A stretch of 64,000 nucleotides of DNA from Misgurnus anguillicaudatus (Eukaryota; Chordata; Actinopteri; Cypriniformes; Cobitidae), in contig NC_073346.2 of NCBI RefSeq assembly GCF_027580225.2, forward strand, positions 4,024,501 to 4,088,500, given 5' to 3'. A program made the translations under genes and the position numbers. Positions 44,453 to 56,691 of this stretch are shown here, piece by piece. The first letter of the stretch is position 1. Every line of letters starts with the position of its first letter. Under the pieces are notes generated by a model. It had not been told where the DNA came from, ran no database searches, and saw only the letters and a list, made by a program, of their open reading frames with translations.

Positions 44453-45576
44453 ACGCCCAGACCGACGGCTCCTGGGAGGCCCCTTGCGTCTGGTTGCGTG
44501 GCATTTTTTGCGCCACCAGCGAGGAAACTCCTGCGAGGAGAGCACGACTGGGCTTCTTGCACTCTGGCTACCCACACTGAGGACCTTCTCGTTCTTAATA
44601 TGTTACACGTACAGAAACAACTTCAAGGAGACACAGAGGGGCTATGTCATGCCCAGGATTCCTATCGTCTTTTAAATGGTGTCGAGAATGGCACGCCTGC
44701 CGTTGCTGGACGATCTTGGCGCACATGCTCTCAGGCTAGATAAAACCCATTATAAATAAACACTTACATTTGACACATTTGACACAGCTGACAGATTAAT
44801 GGAATAACGTTACATATCCACAATGCAAAGTCCCAGTTATTCAGTGATCACGTGTTTGGCTCGTCTTTAGCCTCATTATCTAGTAGAAAAACTTAAATTG
44901 TGCTAAAGTTGAAAGACTGTCCTATGTAAGTTGGTGACGTGTTCCACGTATTAGAGTCTGTTAAAGTAAAAGCTCTGCGGCCATTGCCTGTGGCAGTAAA
45001 CTGTACTTCGCACTCACCTCTTGAAGAATCTCTTGTTTGCCTTGTGTGCTCGAGACACAATGCCACCGGTTCTTTTAAGGATGTCGCCGCCGTATGGTTA
45101 ACTGTTGTCTACATTAGAAGGCAACTGCGAACCATAAAAAGGCCCTGAGACGTACAGAGATGGCGCTTTTTCGCTAAATTGCAATGCCGGCGTCCATCCG
45201 CATTTGATCAAGTATTTTCATTGCGTGTTCAAGTAGAACGAGCAGGGTCTGAGAATGGCGATTCCTTTTTGTGACCCTGTTCTAAAACAGTATGATCAGG
45301 CGGGAAAGGATCATTGAATGCAAAACCACTTTGACAGCATCCGTTACAGGGCATATGGAGACGGGCTGCGTGTGCTTTTGGCAAATGAAAGGCTTCGGGC
45401 ACATTGTTCCTCATTTCGAAAAATCCACATTCGTCACTATTTCAAGGCGTTTGTGAAGAAATAAATAAGAATTAAAGATGAGCTGCATGAAGGCAATAAA
45501 ATCGTGAGTCATTCCAAAAGTTACACCGGCACATTCGCTGAGGAGCGCAATCGACTCGCTCGGGCCAGCTGGGGTG

Positions 45577-45659
45577 GTCAGGATGGCCGAGCGGTCTAAG
45601 GCGCTGCGTTCAGGTCGCAGTCTCCCCTGGAGGCGTGGGTTCGAATCCCACTTCTGACA
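45577..45659 (+). tRNA. tRNA-Leu-CAG: tRNA-Leu (CAG), variable-arm variant
   Basis: Variable-arm loop TCT is CCT (CTCCCCTGGAG). This equals the mammalian form as recalled and should be neutral. Confidence 0.97.
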
Positions 45660-45785
45660 TTCTGTTGCCTTTGTTGTAGCCACCCGTGCTGTGTATCGCG
45701 CTTTCTTCCGAGGGAGCGTCCTTTTCAAAGACGCCAGGAGACAGGCACGCGGGGGACGACCCGGTTTCCCATTTTGGTAGAGATG

Positions 45786-46382
45786 AAGGTTCAAGGTTCA
45801 ATTTATTGCAATATAGTGTCAAACACAATTGGAATTCTTTACAGCCAGTCACGCATGGATGTAATGTGGCAAACGAAACATTAAGACAGAACAAGATATG
45901 ACAATACACAGTCATATGGAAGGTGAATGGAAGGTGCTAAGAGTAATAATGATACTTACACTAATACTGAATGATAAAAGTAGGAGTAATAGAAACAATA
46001 AAGTGCAAACAGTGCATTCAGTCCTGAAAAGGAATTGAACTGTCATTAAGCAGCCAGGCGGCCGTGGGAAAGAAGCTCAGGCGATGCCGGGATTTTGCAG
46101 TTCTCGGGAGCCGAAGCCTTCTACCTGAAGGGAGCAGCTGAAACATGGTACAGCCTGGATGAGATGGGTCAGACATAATTTTTCTTGCCCTTCTCACAGC
46201 CCTGAGGTTGTGGAGGGATTCCAGAGAAGGTAGAGAGGTGTTGATCACTCTCTCTGCCGAGCGGATCACCCGCTGCAGCTTGGCCTTGTCCTTGGCTGCT
46301 GCAGCAGGGAACCATGTAATTATTGATTGTGTAATAATGGATTTAATGATGGCAGAGTAAAACCGGATTAATATTTAATAAT
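45786..46382 (-). mobile_element. LINE 3' fragment, full array form
   Basis: Carries TTGTGGAGGG (others TTGTGAAGGG), shared only with the next unit. Confidence 0.8.
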
Positions 46383-46451
46383 GAAGTTTTGCAGCTGGCC
46401 TCCAGAATCCAGCTGTCTTCTCCAAGCATGACTTCCTTGGTTTCTGGCGTT

Positions 46452-46524
46452 GGGCCAGTGGCGCAATGGATAACGCGTCTGACTACGGATCAGAAGATTC
46501 TAGGTTCGACTCCTGGCTGGCTCG
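46452..46524 (+). tRNA. tRNA-Arg-ACG: tRNA-Arg (ACG)
   Basis: Consensus gene. The upstream CTTCCTTGG variant is shared with the next unit. Confidence 0.98.
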
Positions 46525-46611
46525 ATCCTGTTTTTACTCCTTCCTCCCACACGTTGGGTGTCTGCTGTCCTGCGTCAACATGCCTCAGTAGAGCAGAGGA
46601 CGCACACCAGG

Positions 46612-46690
46612 CTCTGATTGCTCAGATGGCGGAGCGCAGGACTGCAGGCAGGCAATTTAGCCGTCCAACCTTAGGTCGATGGGCCGGAGG
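46612..46690 (+). pseudogene. tRNA-Tyr relic
   Basis: Consensus form of the relic. Confidence 0.72.
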
Positions 46691-46792
46691 CAGTGAAGCT
46701 TTGCCTCTTGGAGGTGCTGCGATCCTTGCCTTCGAAGCCAGCGTTGCGCATAACCCGGCCGGTGAAAAAGGCAAGCGCACGTCAAAAGAGCG

Positions 46793-46864
46793 TTCCCTGA
46801 CCGGGAATCGAACCCGGGCCGCGGCGGTGAGAGCGCCGAATCCTAGCCACTAGACCACCAGGGA
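46793..46864 (-). tRNA. tRNA-Glu-CTC: tRNA-Glu (CTC)
   Basis: Consensus sequence. Confidence 0.98.
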
Positions 46865-46956
46865 GGACACGCTGGCCTTCAGGCCGTGGATGCCTGGCAC
46901 ACTGTGCGGAAGGAAAACGGGGCTAAAGTCTCAAACTAGTCGACAAAAGGGCACCC

Positions 46957-47030
46957 TGCCCCGTGTGAGGCTCGAACTCACGACCTTCAGATTATGAGAC
47001 TGACGCGCTGCCTAACTGCGCCAACGAGGC
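46957..47030 (-). tRNA. tRNA-Met-CAT: tRNA-Met (CAT)
   Basis: Consensus sequence. Confidence 0.97.
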
Positions 47031-48154
47031 ACGCCCAGACCGATGGCTCCTGGGTGGCCCCTTGCGTCTGGTTGCGTGGCATTTTGTGCGCCACCAGCGA
47101 GGAAACTCCTGCGAGGAGAGCACGACTGGGCTTCTTGCACTCTGGCTACCCACACTGAGGACCTTCTCGTTCTTAATATGTTACACGTACAGAAACAACT
47201 TCAAGGAGACACAGAGGGGCTATGTCATGCCCAGGATTCCTATCGTCTTTTAAATGGTGTCGAGAATGGCACGCCTGCCGTTGCTGGACGATCTTGGCGC
47301 ACATGCTCTCAGGCTAGATAAAACCCATTATAAATAAACACTTACATTTGACACATTTGACACAGCTGACAGATTAATGGAATAACGTTACATATCCACA
47401 ATGCAAAGTCCCAGTTATTCAGTGATCACGTGTTTGGCTCGTCTTTAGCCTCATTATCTAGTAGAAAAACTTAAATTGTGCTAAAGTTGAAAGACTGTCC
47501 TATGTAAGTTGGTGACGTGTTCCACGTATTAGAGTCTGTTAAAGTAAAAGCTCTGCGGCCATTGCCTGTGGCAGTAAACTGTACTTCGCACTCACCTCTT
47601 GAAGAATCTCTTGTTTGCCTTGTGTGCTCGAGACACAATGCCACCGGTTCTTTTAAGGATGTCGCCGCCGTATGGTTAACTGTTGTCTACATTAGAAGGC
47701 AACTGCGAACCATAAAAAGGCCCTGAGACGTACAGAGATGGCGCTTTTTCGCTAAATTGCAATGCCGGCGTCCATCCGCATTTGATCAAGTATTTTCATT
47801 GCGTGTTCAAGTAGAACGAGCAGGGTCTGAGAATGGCGATTCCTTTTTGTGACCCTGTTCTAAAACAGTATGATCAGGCGGGAAAGGATCATTGAATGCA
47901 AAACCACTTTGACAGCATCCGTTACAGGGCATATGGAGACGGGCTGCGTGTGCTTTTGGCAAATGAAAGGCTTCGGGCACATTGTTCCTCATTTCGAAAA
48001 ATCCACATTCGTCACTATTTCAAGGCGTTTGTGAAGAAATAAATAAGAATTAAAGATGAGCTGCATGAAGGCAATAAAATCGTGAGTCATTCCAAAAGTT
48101 ACACCGGCACATTCGCTGAGGAGCGCAATCGACTCGCTCGGGCCAGCTGGGGTG

Positions 48155-48237
48155 GTCAGGATGGCCGAGCGGTCTAAGGCGCTGCGTTCAGGTCGCAGTC
48201 TCCTCTGGAGGCGTGGGTTCGAATCCCACTTCTGACA
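48155..48237 (+). tRNA. tRNA-Leu-CAG: tRNA-Leu (CAG)
   Basis: Consensus sequence. Confidence 0.98.
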
Positions 48238-48363
48238 TTCTGTTGCCTTTGTTGTAGCCACCCGTGCTGTGTATCGCGCTTTCTTCCGAGGGAGCGTCCT
48301 TTTCAAAGACGCCAGGAGACAGGCACGCGGGGGACGACCCGGTTTCCCATTTTGGTAGAGATG

Positions 48364-48960
48364 AAGGTTCAAGGTTCAATTTATTGCAATATAGTGTCAA
48401 ACACAATTGGAATTCTTTACAGCCAGTCACGCATGGATGTAATGTGGCAAACGAAACATTAAGACAGAACAAGATATGACAATACACAGTCATATGGAAG
48501 GTGAATGGAAGGTGCTAAGAGTAATAATGATACTTACACTAATACTGAATGATAAAAGTAGGAGTAATAGAAACAATAAAGTGCAAACAGTGCATTCAGT
48601 CCTGAAAAGGAATTGAACTGTCATTAAGCAGCCAGGCGGCCGTGGGAAAGAAGCTCAGGCGATGCCGGGATTTTGCAGTTCTCGGGAGCCGAAGCCTTCT
48701 ACCTGAAGGGAGCAGCTGAAACATGGTACAGCCTGGATGAGATGGGTCAGACATAATTTTTCTTGCCCTTCTCACAGCCCTGAGGTTGTGGAGGGATTCC
48801 AGAGAAGGTAGAGAGGTGTTGATCACTCTCTCTGCCGAGCGGATCACCCGCTGCAGCTTGGCCTTGTCCTTGGCTGCTGCAGCAGGGAACCATGTAATTA
48901 TTGATTGTGTAATAATGGATTTAATGATGGCAGAGTAAAACCGGATTAATATTTAATAAT
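48364..48960 (-). mobile_element. LINE 3' fragment, full array form
   Basis: TTGTGGAGGG marker, as in the preceding unit. Confidence 0.8.
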
Positions 48961-49029
48961 GAAGTTTTGCAGCTGGCCTCCAGAATCCAGCTGTCTTCTC
49001 CAAGCATGACTTCCTTGGTTTCTGGCGTT

Positions 49030-49102
49030 GGGCCAGTGGCGCAATGGATAACGCGTCTGACTACGGATCAGAAGATTCTAGGTTCGACTCCTGGCTGGCT
49101 CG
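49030..49102 (+). tRNA. tRNA-Arg-ACG: tRNA-Arg (ACG)
   Basis: Consensus sequence. Confidence 0.98.
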
Positions 49103-49189
49103 ATCCTGTTTTTACTCCTTCCTCCCACACGTTGGGTGTCTGCTGTCCTGCGTCAACATGCCTCAGTAGAGCAGAGGACGCACACCAGG

Positions 49190-49268
49190 CTCTGATTGCT
49201 CAGATGGCGGAGCGCAGGACTGCAGGCAGGCAATTTAGCCGTCCAACCTTAGGTCGATGGGCCAGAGG
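49190..49268 (+). pseudogene. tRNA-Tyr relic
   Basis: Private change GGGCCAGAGG for GGGCCGGAGG at the 3' end. Confidence 0.72.
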
Positions 49269-49370
49269 CAGTGAAGCTTTGCCTCTTGGAGGTGCTGCGA
49301 TCCTTGCCTTCGAAGCCAGCGTTGCGCATAACCCGGCCGGTGAAAAAGGCAAGCGCACGTCAAAAGAGCG

Positions 49371-49442
49371 TTCCCTGACCGGGAATCGAACCCGGGCCGC
49401 GGCGGTGAGAGCGCCGAATCCTAGCCACTAGACCACCAGGGA
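49371..49442 (-). tRNA. tRNA-Glu-CTC: tRNA-Glu (CTC)
   Basis: Consensus sequence. Confidence 0.98.
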
Positions 49443-49534
49443 GGACACGCTGGCCTTCAGGCCGTGGATGCCTGGCACACTGTGCGAAAGGAAAACGGGG
49501 CTAAAGTCTCAAACTAGTCGACAAAAGGGCACCC

Positions 49535-49608
49535 TGCCCCGTGTGAGGCTCGAACTCACGACCTTCAGATTATGAGACTGACGCGCTGCCTAACTGCGCC
49601 AACGAGGC
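49535..49608 (-). tRNA. tRNA-Met-CAT: tRNA-Met (CAT)
   Basis: Consensus gene. The following spacer has lost one G (GACGGCTGCG), giving a 2,577-bp unit. Confidence 0.97.
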
Positions 49609-50731
49609 ACGCCCAGACCGACGGCTCCTGGGTGGCCCCTTGCGTCTGGTTGCGTGGCATTTTGTGCGCCACCAGCGAGGAAACTCCTGCGAGGAGAGCA
49701 CGACTGGGCTTCTTGCACTCTGGCTACCCACACTGAGGACCTTCTCGTTCTTAATATGTTACACGTACAGAAACAACTTCAAGGAGACACAGAGGGGCTA
49801 TGTCATGCCCAGGATTCCTATCGTCTTTTAAATGGTGTCGAGAATGGCACGCCTGCCGTTGCTGGACGATCTTGGCGCACATGCTCTCAGGCTAGATAAA
49901 ACCCATTATAAATAAACACTTACATTTGACACATTTGACACAGCTGACAGATTAATGGAATAACGTTACATATCCACAATGCAAAGTCCCAGTTATTCAG
50001 TGATCACGTGTTTGGCTCGTCTTTAGCCTCATTATCTAGTAGAAAAACTTAAATTGTGCTAAAGTTGAAAGACTGTCCTATGTAAGTTGGTGACGTGTTC
50101 CACGTATTAGAGTCTGTTAAAGTAAAAGCTCTGCGGCCATTGCCTGTGGCAGTAAACTGTACTTCGCACTCACCTCTTGAAGAATCTCTTGTTTGCCTTG
50201 TGTGCTCGAGACACAATGCCACCGGTTCTTTTAAGGATGTCGCCGCCGTATGGTTAACTGTTGTCTACATTAGAAGGCAACTGCGAACCATAAAAAGGCC
50301 CTGAGACGTACAGAGATGGCGCTTTTTCGCTAAATTGCAATGCCGGCGTCCATCCGCATTTGATCAAGTATTTTCATTGCGTGTTCAAGTAGAACGAGCA
50401 GGGTCTGAGAATGGCAATTCCTTTTTGTGACCCTGTTCTAAAACAGTATGATCAGGCGGGAAAGGATCATTGAATGCAAAACCACTTTGACAGCATCCGT
50501 TACAGGGCATATGGAGACGGCTGCGTGTGCTTTTGGCAAATGAAAGGCTTCGGGCACATTGTTCCTCATTTCGAAAAATCCACATTCGTCACTATTTCAA
50601 GGCGTTTGTGAAGAAATAAATAAGAATTAAAGATGAGCTGCATGAAGGCAATAAAATCGTGAGTCATTCCAAAAGTTACACCGGCACATTCGCTGAGGAG
50701 CGCAATCGACTCGCTCGGGCCAGCTGGGGTG

Positions 50732-50814
50732 GTCAGGATGGCCGAGCGGTCTAAGGCGCTGCGTTCAGGTCGCAGTCTCCTCTGGAGGCGTGGGTTCGAA
50801 TCCCACTTCTGACA
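50732..50814 (+). tRNA. tRNA-Leu-CAG: tRNA-Leu (CAG)
   Basis: Consensus sequence. Confidence 0.98.
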
Positions 50815-50940
50815 TTCTGTTGCCTTTGTTGTAGCCACCCGTGCTGTGTATCGCGCTTTCTTCCGAGGGAGCGTCCTTTTCAAAGACGCCAGGAGACAGG
50901 CACGCGGGGGACGACCCGGTTTCCCATTTTGGTAGAGATG

Positions 50941-51537
50941 AAGGTTCAAGGTTCAATTTATTGCAATATAGTGTCAAACACAATTGGAATTCTTTACAGC
51001 CAGTCACGCATGGATGTAATGTGGCAAACGAAACATTAAGACAGAACAAGATATGACAATACACAGTCATATGGAAGGTGAATGGAAGGTGCTAAGAGTA
51101 ATAATGATACTTACACTAATACTGAATGATAAAAGTAGGAGTAATAGAAACAATAAAGTGCAAACAGTGCATTCAGTCCTGAAAAGGAATTGAACTGTCA
51201 TTAAGCAGCCAGGCGGCCGTGGGAAAGAAGCTCAGGCGATGCCGGGATTTTGCAGTTCTCGGGAGCCGAAGCCTTCTACCTGAAGGGAGCAGCTGAAACA
51301 TGGTACAGCCTGGATGAGATGGGTCAGACATAATTTTTCTTGCCCTTCTCACAGCCCTGAGGTTGTGAAGGGATTCCAGAGAAGGTAGAGAGGTGTTGAT
51401 CACTCTCTCTGCCGAGCGGATCACCCGCTGCAGCTTGGCCTTGTCCTTGGCTGCTGCAGCAGGGAACCATGTAATTATTGATTGTGTAATAATGGATTTA
51501 ATGATGGCAGAGTAAAACCGGATTAATATTTAATAAT
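50941..51537 (-). mobile_element. LINE 3' fragment, full array form
   Basis: Consensus form. Confidence 0.8.
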
Positions 51538-51606
51538 GAAGTTTTGCAGCTGGCCTCCAGAATCCAGCTGTCTTCTCCAAGCATGACTTCCCTGGTTTCT
51601 GGCGTT

Positions 51607-51679
51607 GGGCCAGTGGCGCAATGGATAACGCGTCTGACTACGGATCAGAAGATTCTAGGTTCGACTCCTGGCTGGCTCG
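51607..51679 (+). tRNA. tRNA-Arg-ACG: tRNA-Arg (ACG)
   Basis: Consensus sequence. Confidence 0.98.
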
Positions 51680-51766
51680 ATCCTGTTTTTACTCCTTCCT
51701 CCCACACGTTGGGTGTCTGCTGTCCTGCGTCAACATGCCTCAGTAGAGCAGAGGACGCACACCAGG

Positions 51767-51845
51767 CTCTGATTGCTCAGATGGCGGAGCGCAGGACTGC
51801 AGGCAGGCAATTTAGCCGTCCAACCTTAGGTCGATGGGCCGGAGG
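51767..51845 (+). pseudogene. tRNA-Tyr relic
   Basis: Consensus form of the relic. Confidence 0.72.
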
Positions 51846-51947
51846 CAGTGAAGCTTTGCCTCTTGGAGGTGCTGCGATCCTTGCCTTCGAAGCCAGCGTT
51901 GCGCATAACCCGGCCGGTGAAAAAGGCAAGCGCACGTCAAAAGAGCG

Positions 51948-52019
51948 TTCCCTGACCGGGAATCGAACCCGGGCCGCGGCGGTGAGAGCGCCGAATCCTA
52001 GCCACTAGACCACCAGGGA
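51948..52019 (-). tRNA. tRNA-Glu-CTC: tRNA-Glu (CTC)
   Basis: Consensus sequence. Confidence 0.98.
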
Positions 52020-52111
52020 GGACACGCTGGCCTTCAGGCCGTGGATGCCTGGCACACTGTGCGGAAGGAAAACGGGGCTAAAGTCTCAAACTAGTCGACA
52101 AAAGGGCACCC

Positions 52112-52185
52112 TGCCCCGTGTGAGGCTCGAACTCACGACCTTCAGATTATGAGACTGACGCGCTGCCTAACTGCGCCAACGAGGC
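52112..52185 (-). tRNA. tRNA-Met-CAT: tRNA-Met (CAT)
   Basis: Consensus sequence. Confidence 0.97.
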
Positions 52186-53307
52186 ACGCCCAGACCGACG
52201 GCTCCCGGGTGGCCCCTTGCGTCTGGTTGCGTGGCATTTTGTGCGCCACCAGCGAGGAAACTCCTGCGAGGAGAGCACGACTGGGCTTTTTGCACTCTGG
52301 CTACCCACACTGAGGACCTTCTCGTTCTTAATATGTTACACGTACAGAAACAACTTCAAGGAGACACAGAGGGGCTATGTCATGCCCAGGATTCCTATCG
52401 TCTTTTAAATGGTGTCGAGAATGGCACGCCTGCCGTTGCTGGACGATCTTGGCGCACATGCTCTCAGGCTAGATAAAACCCATTATAAATAAACACTTAC
52501 ATTTGACACATTTGACACAGCTGACAGATTAATGGAATAACGTTACATATCCACAATGCAAAGTCCCAGTTATTCAGTGATCACGTGTTTGGCTCGTCTT
52601 TAGCCTCATTATCTAGTAGAAAAACTTAAATTGTGCTAAAGTTGAAAGACTGTCCTATGTAAGTTGGTGACGTGTTCCACGTATTAGAGTCTGTTAAAGT
52701 AAAAGCTCTGCGGCCATTGCCTGTGGCAGTAAACTGTACTTCGCACTCACCTCTTGAAGAATCTCTTGTTTGCCTTGTGTGCTCGAGACACAATGCCACC
52801 GGTTCTTTTAAGGATGTCGCCGCCGTATGGTTAACTGTTGTCTACATTAGAAGGCAACTGCGAACCATAAAAAGGCCCTGAGACGTACAGAGATGGCGCT
52901 TTTTCGCTAAATTGCAATGCCGGCGTCCATCCGCATTTGATCAAGTATTTTCATTGCGTGTTCAAGTAGAACGAGCAGGGTCTGAGAATGGCAATTCCTT
53001 TTTGTGACCCTGTTCTAAAACAGTATGATCAGGCGGGAAAGGATCATTGAATGCAAAACCCATCGACAGCATCCGTTACAGGGCATATGGAGACGGCTGC
53101 GTGTGCTTTTGGCAAATGAAAGGCTTCGGGCACATTGTTCCTCATTTCGAAAAATCCACATTCGTCACTATTTCAAGGCGTTTGTGAAGAAATAAATAAG
53201 AATTAAAGATAAGCTGCATGAAGGCAATAAAATCGTGAGTCATTCCAAAAGTTACACCGGCACATTCGCTGAGGAGTGCAATCGACTCGCTCGGGCCAGC
53301 TGGGGTG

Positions 53308-53390
53308 GTCAGGATGGCCGAGCGGTCTAAGGCGCTGCGTTCAGGTCGCAGTCTCCTCTGGAGGCGTGGGTTCGAATCCCACTTCTGACA
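53308..53390 (+). tRNA. tRNA-Leu-CAG: tRNA-Leu (CAG)
   Basis: Consensus gene; 3' flank has GCCTCTGTTG instead of GCCTTTGTTG. Confidence 0.98.
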
Positions 53391-53516
53391 TTCTGTTGCC
53401 TCTGTTGTAGCCACCCGTGCTGTGTATCGCGCTTTCTTCCGAGGGAGCGTCCTTTTCAAAGACGCCAGGAGACAGGCACGCGGGGGACGACCCGGTTTCC
53501 CATTTTGGTAGAGATG

Positions 53517-54113
53517 AAGGTTCAAGGTTCAATTTATTGCAATATAGTGTCAAACACAATTGGAATTCTTTACAGCCAGTCACGCATGGATGTAATGTGG
53601 CAAACGAAACATTAAGACAGAACAAGATATGACAATACACAGTCATATGGAAGGTGAATGGAAGGTGCTAAGAGTAATAATGATACTTACACTAATACTG
53701 AATGATAAAAGTAGGAGTAATAGAAACAATAAAGTGCAAACAGTGCATTCAGTCCTGAAAAGGAATTGAACTGTCATTAAGCAGCCAGGCGGCCGTGGGA
53801 AAGAAGCTCAGGCGATGCCGGGATTTTGCAGTTCTCGGGAGCCGAAGCCTTCTACCTGAAGGGAGCAGCTGAAACATGGTACAGCCTGGATGAGATGGGT
53901 CAGACATAATTTTTCTTGCCCTTCTCACAGCCCTGAGGTTGTGAAGGGATTCCAGAGAAGGTAGAGAGGTGTTGATCACTCTCTCTGCCGAGCGGATCAC
54001 CCGCTGCAGCTTGGCCTTGTCCTTGGCTGCTGCAGCAGGGAACCATGTAATTATTGATTGTGTAATAATGGATTTAATGATGGCAGAGTAAAACCGGATT
54101 AATATTTAATAAT
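53517..54113 (-). mobile_element. LINE 3' fragment, full array form
   Basis: Consensus form. Confidence 0.8.
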
Positions 54114-54182
54114 GAAGTTTTGCAGCTGGCCTCCAGAATCCAGCTGTCTTCTCCAAGCATGACTTCCCTGGTTTCTGGCGTT

Positions 54183-54255
54183 GGGCCAGTGGCGCAATGG
54201 ATAACGCGTCTGACTACGGATCAGAAGATTCTAGGTTCGACTCCTGGCTGGCTCG
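54183..54255 (+). tRNA. tRNA-Arg-ACG: tRNA-Arg (ACG)
   Basis: Consensus sequence. Confidence 0.98.
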
Positions 54256-54342
54256 ATCCTGTTTTTACTCCTTCCTCCCACACGTTGGGTGTCTGCTGTC
54301 CTGCGTCAACATGCCTCAGTAGAGCAGAGGACGCACACCAGG

Positions 54343-54421
54343 CTCTGATTGCTCAGATGGCGGAGCGCAGGACTGCAGGCAGGCAATTTAGCCGTCCAAC
54401 CTTAGGTCGATGGGCCGGAGG
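54343..54421 (+). pseudogene. tRNA-Tyr relic
   Basis: Consensus form of the relic. Confidence 0.72.
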
Positions 54422-54523
54422 CAGTGAAGCTTTGCCTCTTGGAGGTGCTGCGATCCTTGCCTTCGAAGCCAGCGTTGCGCATAACCCGGCCGGTGAAAAA
54501 GGCAAGCGCACGTCAAAAGAGCG

Positions 54524-54595
54524 TTCCCTGACCGGGAATCGAACCCGGGCCGCGGCGGTGAGAGCGCCGAATCCTAGCCACTAGACCACCAGGGA
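54524..54595 (-). tRNA. tRNA-Glu-CTC: tRNA-Glu (CTC)
   Basis: Consensus gene; TTCAAGCC change in its 5' flank. Confidence 0.98.
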
Positions 54596-54687
54596 GGACA
54601 CGCTGGCCTTCAAGCCGTGGATGCCTGGCACACTGTGCGGAAGGAAAACGGGGCTAAAGTCTCAAACTAGTCGACAAAAGGGCACCC

Positions 54688-54761
54688 TGCCCCGTGTGAG
54701 GCTCGAACTCACGACCTTTAGATTATGAGACTGACGCGCTGCCTAACTGCGCCAACGAGGC
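54688..54761 (-). tRNA. tRNA-Met-CAT: tRNA-Met (CAT), G42A variant
   Basis: ATCTGAAGG is ATCTAAAGG. Pair C28-G42 of the anticodon stem becomes C-A. With the 31-39 mismatch, only three of five pairs remain, so the stem is weak. Confidence 0.88.
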
Positions 54762-55885
54762 ACGCCCAGACCGGCGGCTCCTGGGTGGCCCCTTGCGTCT
54801 GGTTGCGTGGCATTTTGTGCGCCACCAGCGAGGAAACTCCTGCGAGGAGAGCACGACTGGGCTTCTTGCACTCTGGCTACCCACACTGAGGACCTTCTCG
54901 TTCTTAATATGTTACACGTACAGAAACAACTTCAAGGAGACACAGAGGGGCTATGTCATGCCCAGGATTCCTATCGTCTTTTAAATGGTGTCGAGAATGG
55001 CACGCCTGCCGTTGCTGGACGATCTTGGCGCACATGCTCTCAGGCTAGATAAAACCCATTATAAATAAACACTTACATTTGACACATTTGACACAGCTGA
55101 CAGATTAATGGAATAACGTTACATATCCACAATGCAAAGTCCCAGTTATTCAGTGATCACGTGTTTGGCTCGTCTTTAGCCTCATTATCTAGTAGAAAAA
55201 CTTAAATTGTGCTAAAGTTGAAAGACTGTCCTATGTAAGTTGGTGACGTGTTCCACGTATTAGAGTCTGTTAAAGTAAAAGCTCTGCGGCCATTGCCTGT
55301 GGCAGTAAACTGTACTTCGCACTCACCTCTTGAAGAATCTCTTGTTTGCCTTGTGTGCTCGAGACACAACGCCACCGGTTCTTTTAAGGATGTCGCCGCC
55401 GTATGGTTAACTGTTGTCTACATTAGAAGGCAACTGCGAACCATAAAAAGGCCCTGAGACGTACAGAGATGGCGCTTTTTCGCTAAATTGCAATGCCGGC
55501 GTCCATCCGCATTTGATCAAGTATTTTCATTGCGCGTTCAAGTAGAACGAGCAGGGTCTGAGAATGGCGATTCCTTTTTGTGACCCTGTTCTAAAACAGT
55601 ATGATCAGGCGGGAAAGGATCATTGAATGCAAAACCACTTTGACAGCATCCGTTACAGGGCATATGGAGACGGGCTGCGTGTGCTTTTGGCAAATGAAAG
55701 GCTTCGGGCACATTGTTCCTCATTTCGAAAAATCCACATTCGTCACTATTTCAAGGCGTTTGTGAAGAAATAAATAAGAATTAAAGATGAGCTGCATGAA
55801 GGCAATAAAATCGTGAGTCATTCCAAAAGTTACACCGGCACATTCGCTGAGGAGCGCAATCGACTCGCTCGGGCCAGCTGGGGTG

Positions 55886-55968
55886 GTCAGGATGGCCGAG
55901 CGGTCTAAGGCGCTGCGTTCAGGTCGCAGTCTCCTCTGGAGGCGTGGGTTCGAATCCCACTTCTGACA
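55886..55968 (+). tRNA. tRNA-Leu-CAG: tRNA-Leu (CAG)
   Basis: Consensus sequence. Confidence 0.98.
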
Positions 55969-56094
55969 TTCTGTTGCCTTTGTTGTAGCCACCCGTGCTG
56001 TGTATCGCGCTTTCTTCCGAGGGAGCGTCCTTTTCAAAGACGCCAGGAGACAGGCACGCGGGGGACGACCCGGTTTCCCATTTTGGTAGAGATG

Positions 56095-56691
56095 AAGGTT
56101 CAAGGTTCAATTTATTGCAATATAGTGTCAAACACAATTGGAATTCTTTACAGCCAGTCACGCATGGATGTAATGTGGCAAACGAAACATTAAGACAGAA
56201 CAAGATATGACAATACACAGTCATATGGAAGGTGAATGGAAGGTGCTAAGAGTAATAATGATACTTACACTAATACTGAATGATAAAAGTAGGAGTAATA
56301 GAAACAATAAAGTGCAAACAGTGCATTCAGTCCTGAAAAGGAATTGAACTGTCATTAAGCAGCCAGGCGGCCGTGGGAAAGAAGCTCAGGCGATGCCGGG
56401 ATTTTGCAGTTCTCGGGAGCCGAAGCCTTCTACCTGAAGGGAGCAGCTGAAACATGGTACAGCCTGGATGAGATGGGTCAGACATAATTTTTCTTGCCCT
56501 TCTCACAGCCCTGAGGTTGTGAAGGGATTCCAGAGAAGGTAGAGAGGTGTTGATCACTCTCTCTGCCGAGCGGATCACCCGCTGCAGCTTGGCCTTGTCC
56601 TTGGCTGCTGCAGCAGGGAACCATGTAATTATTGATTGTGTAATAATGGATTTAATGATGGCAGAGTAAAACCGGATTAATATTTAATAAT
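56095..56691 (-). mobile_element. LINE 3' fragment, full array form
   Basis: Consensus form. Confidence 0.8.
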
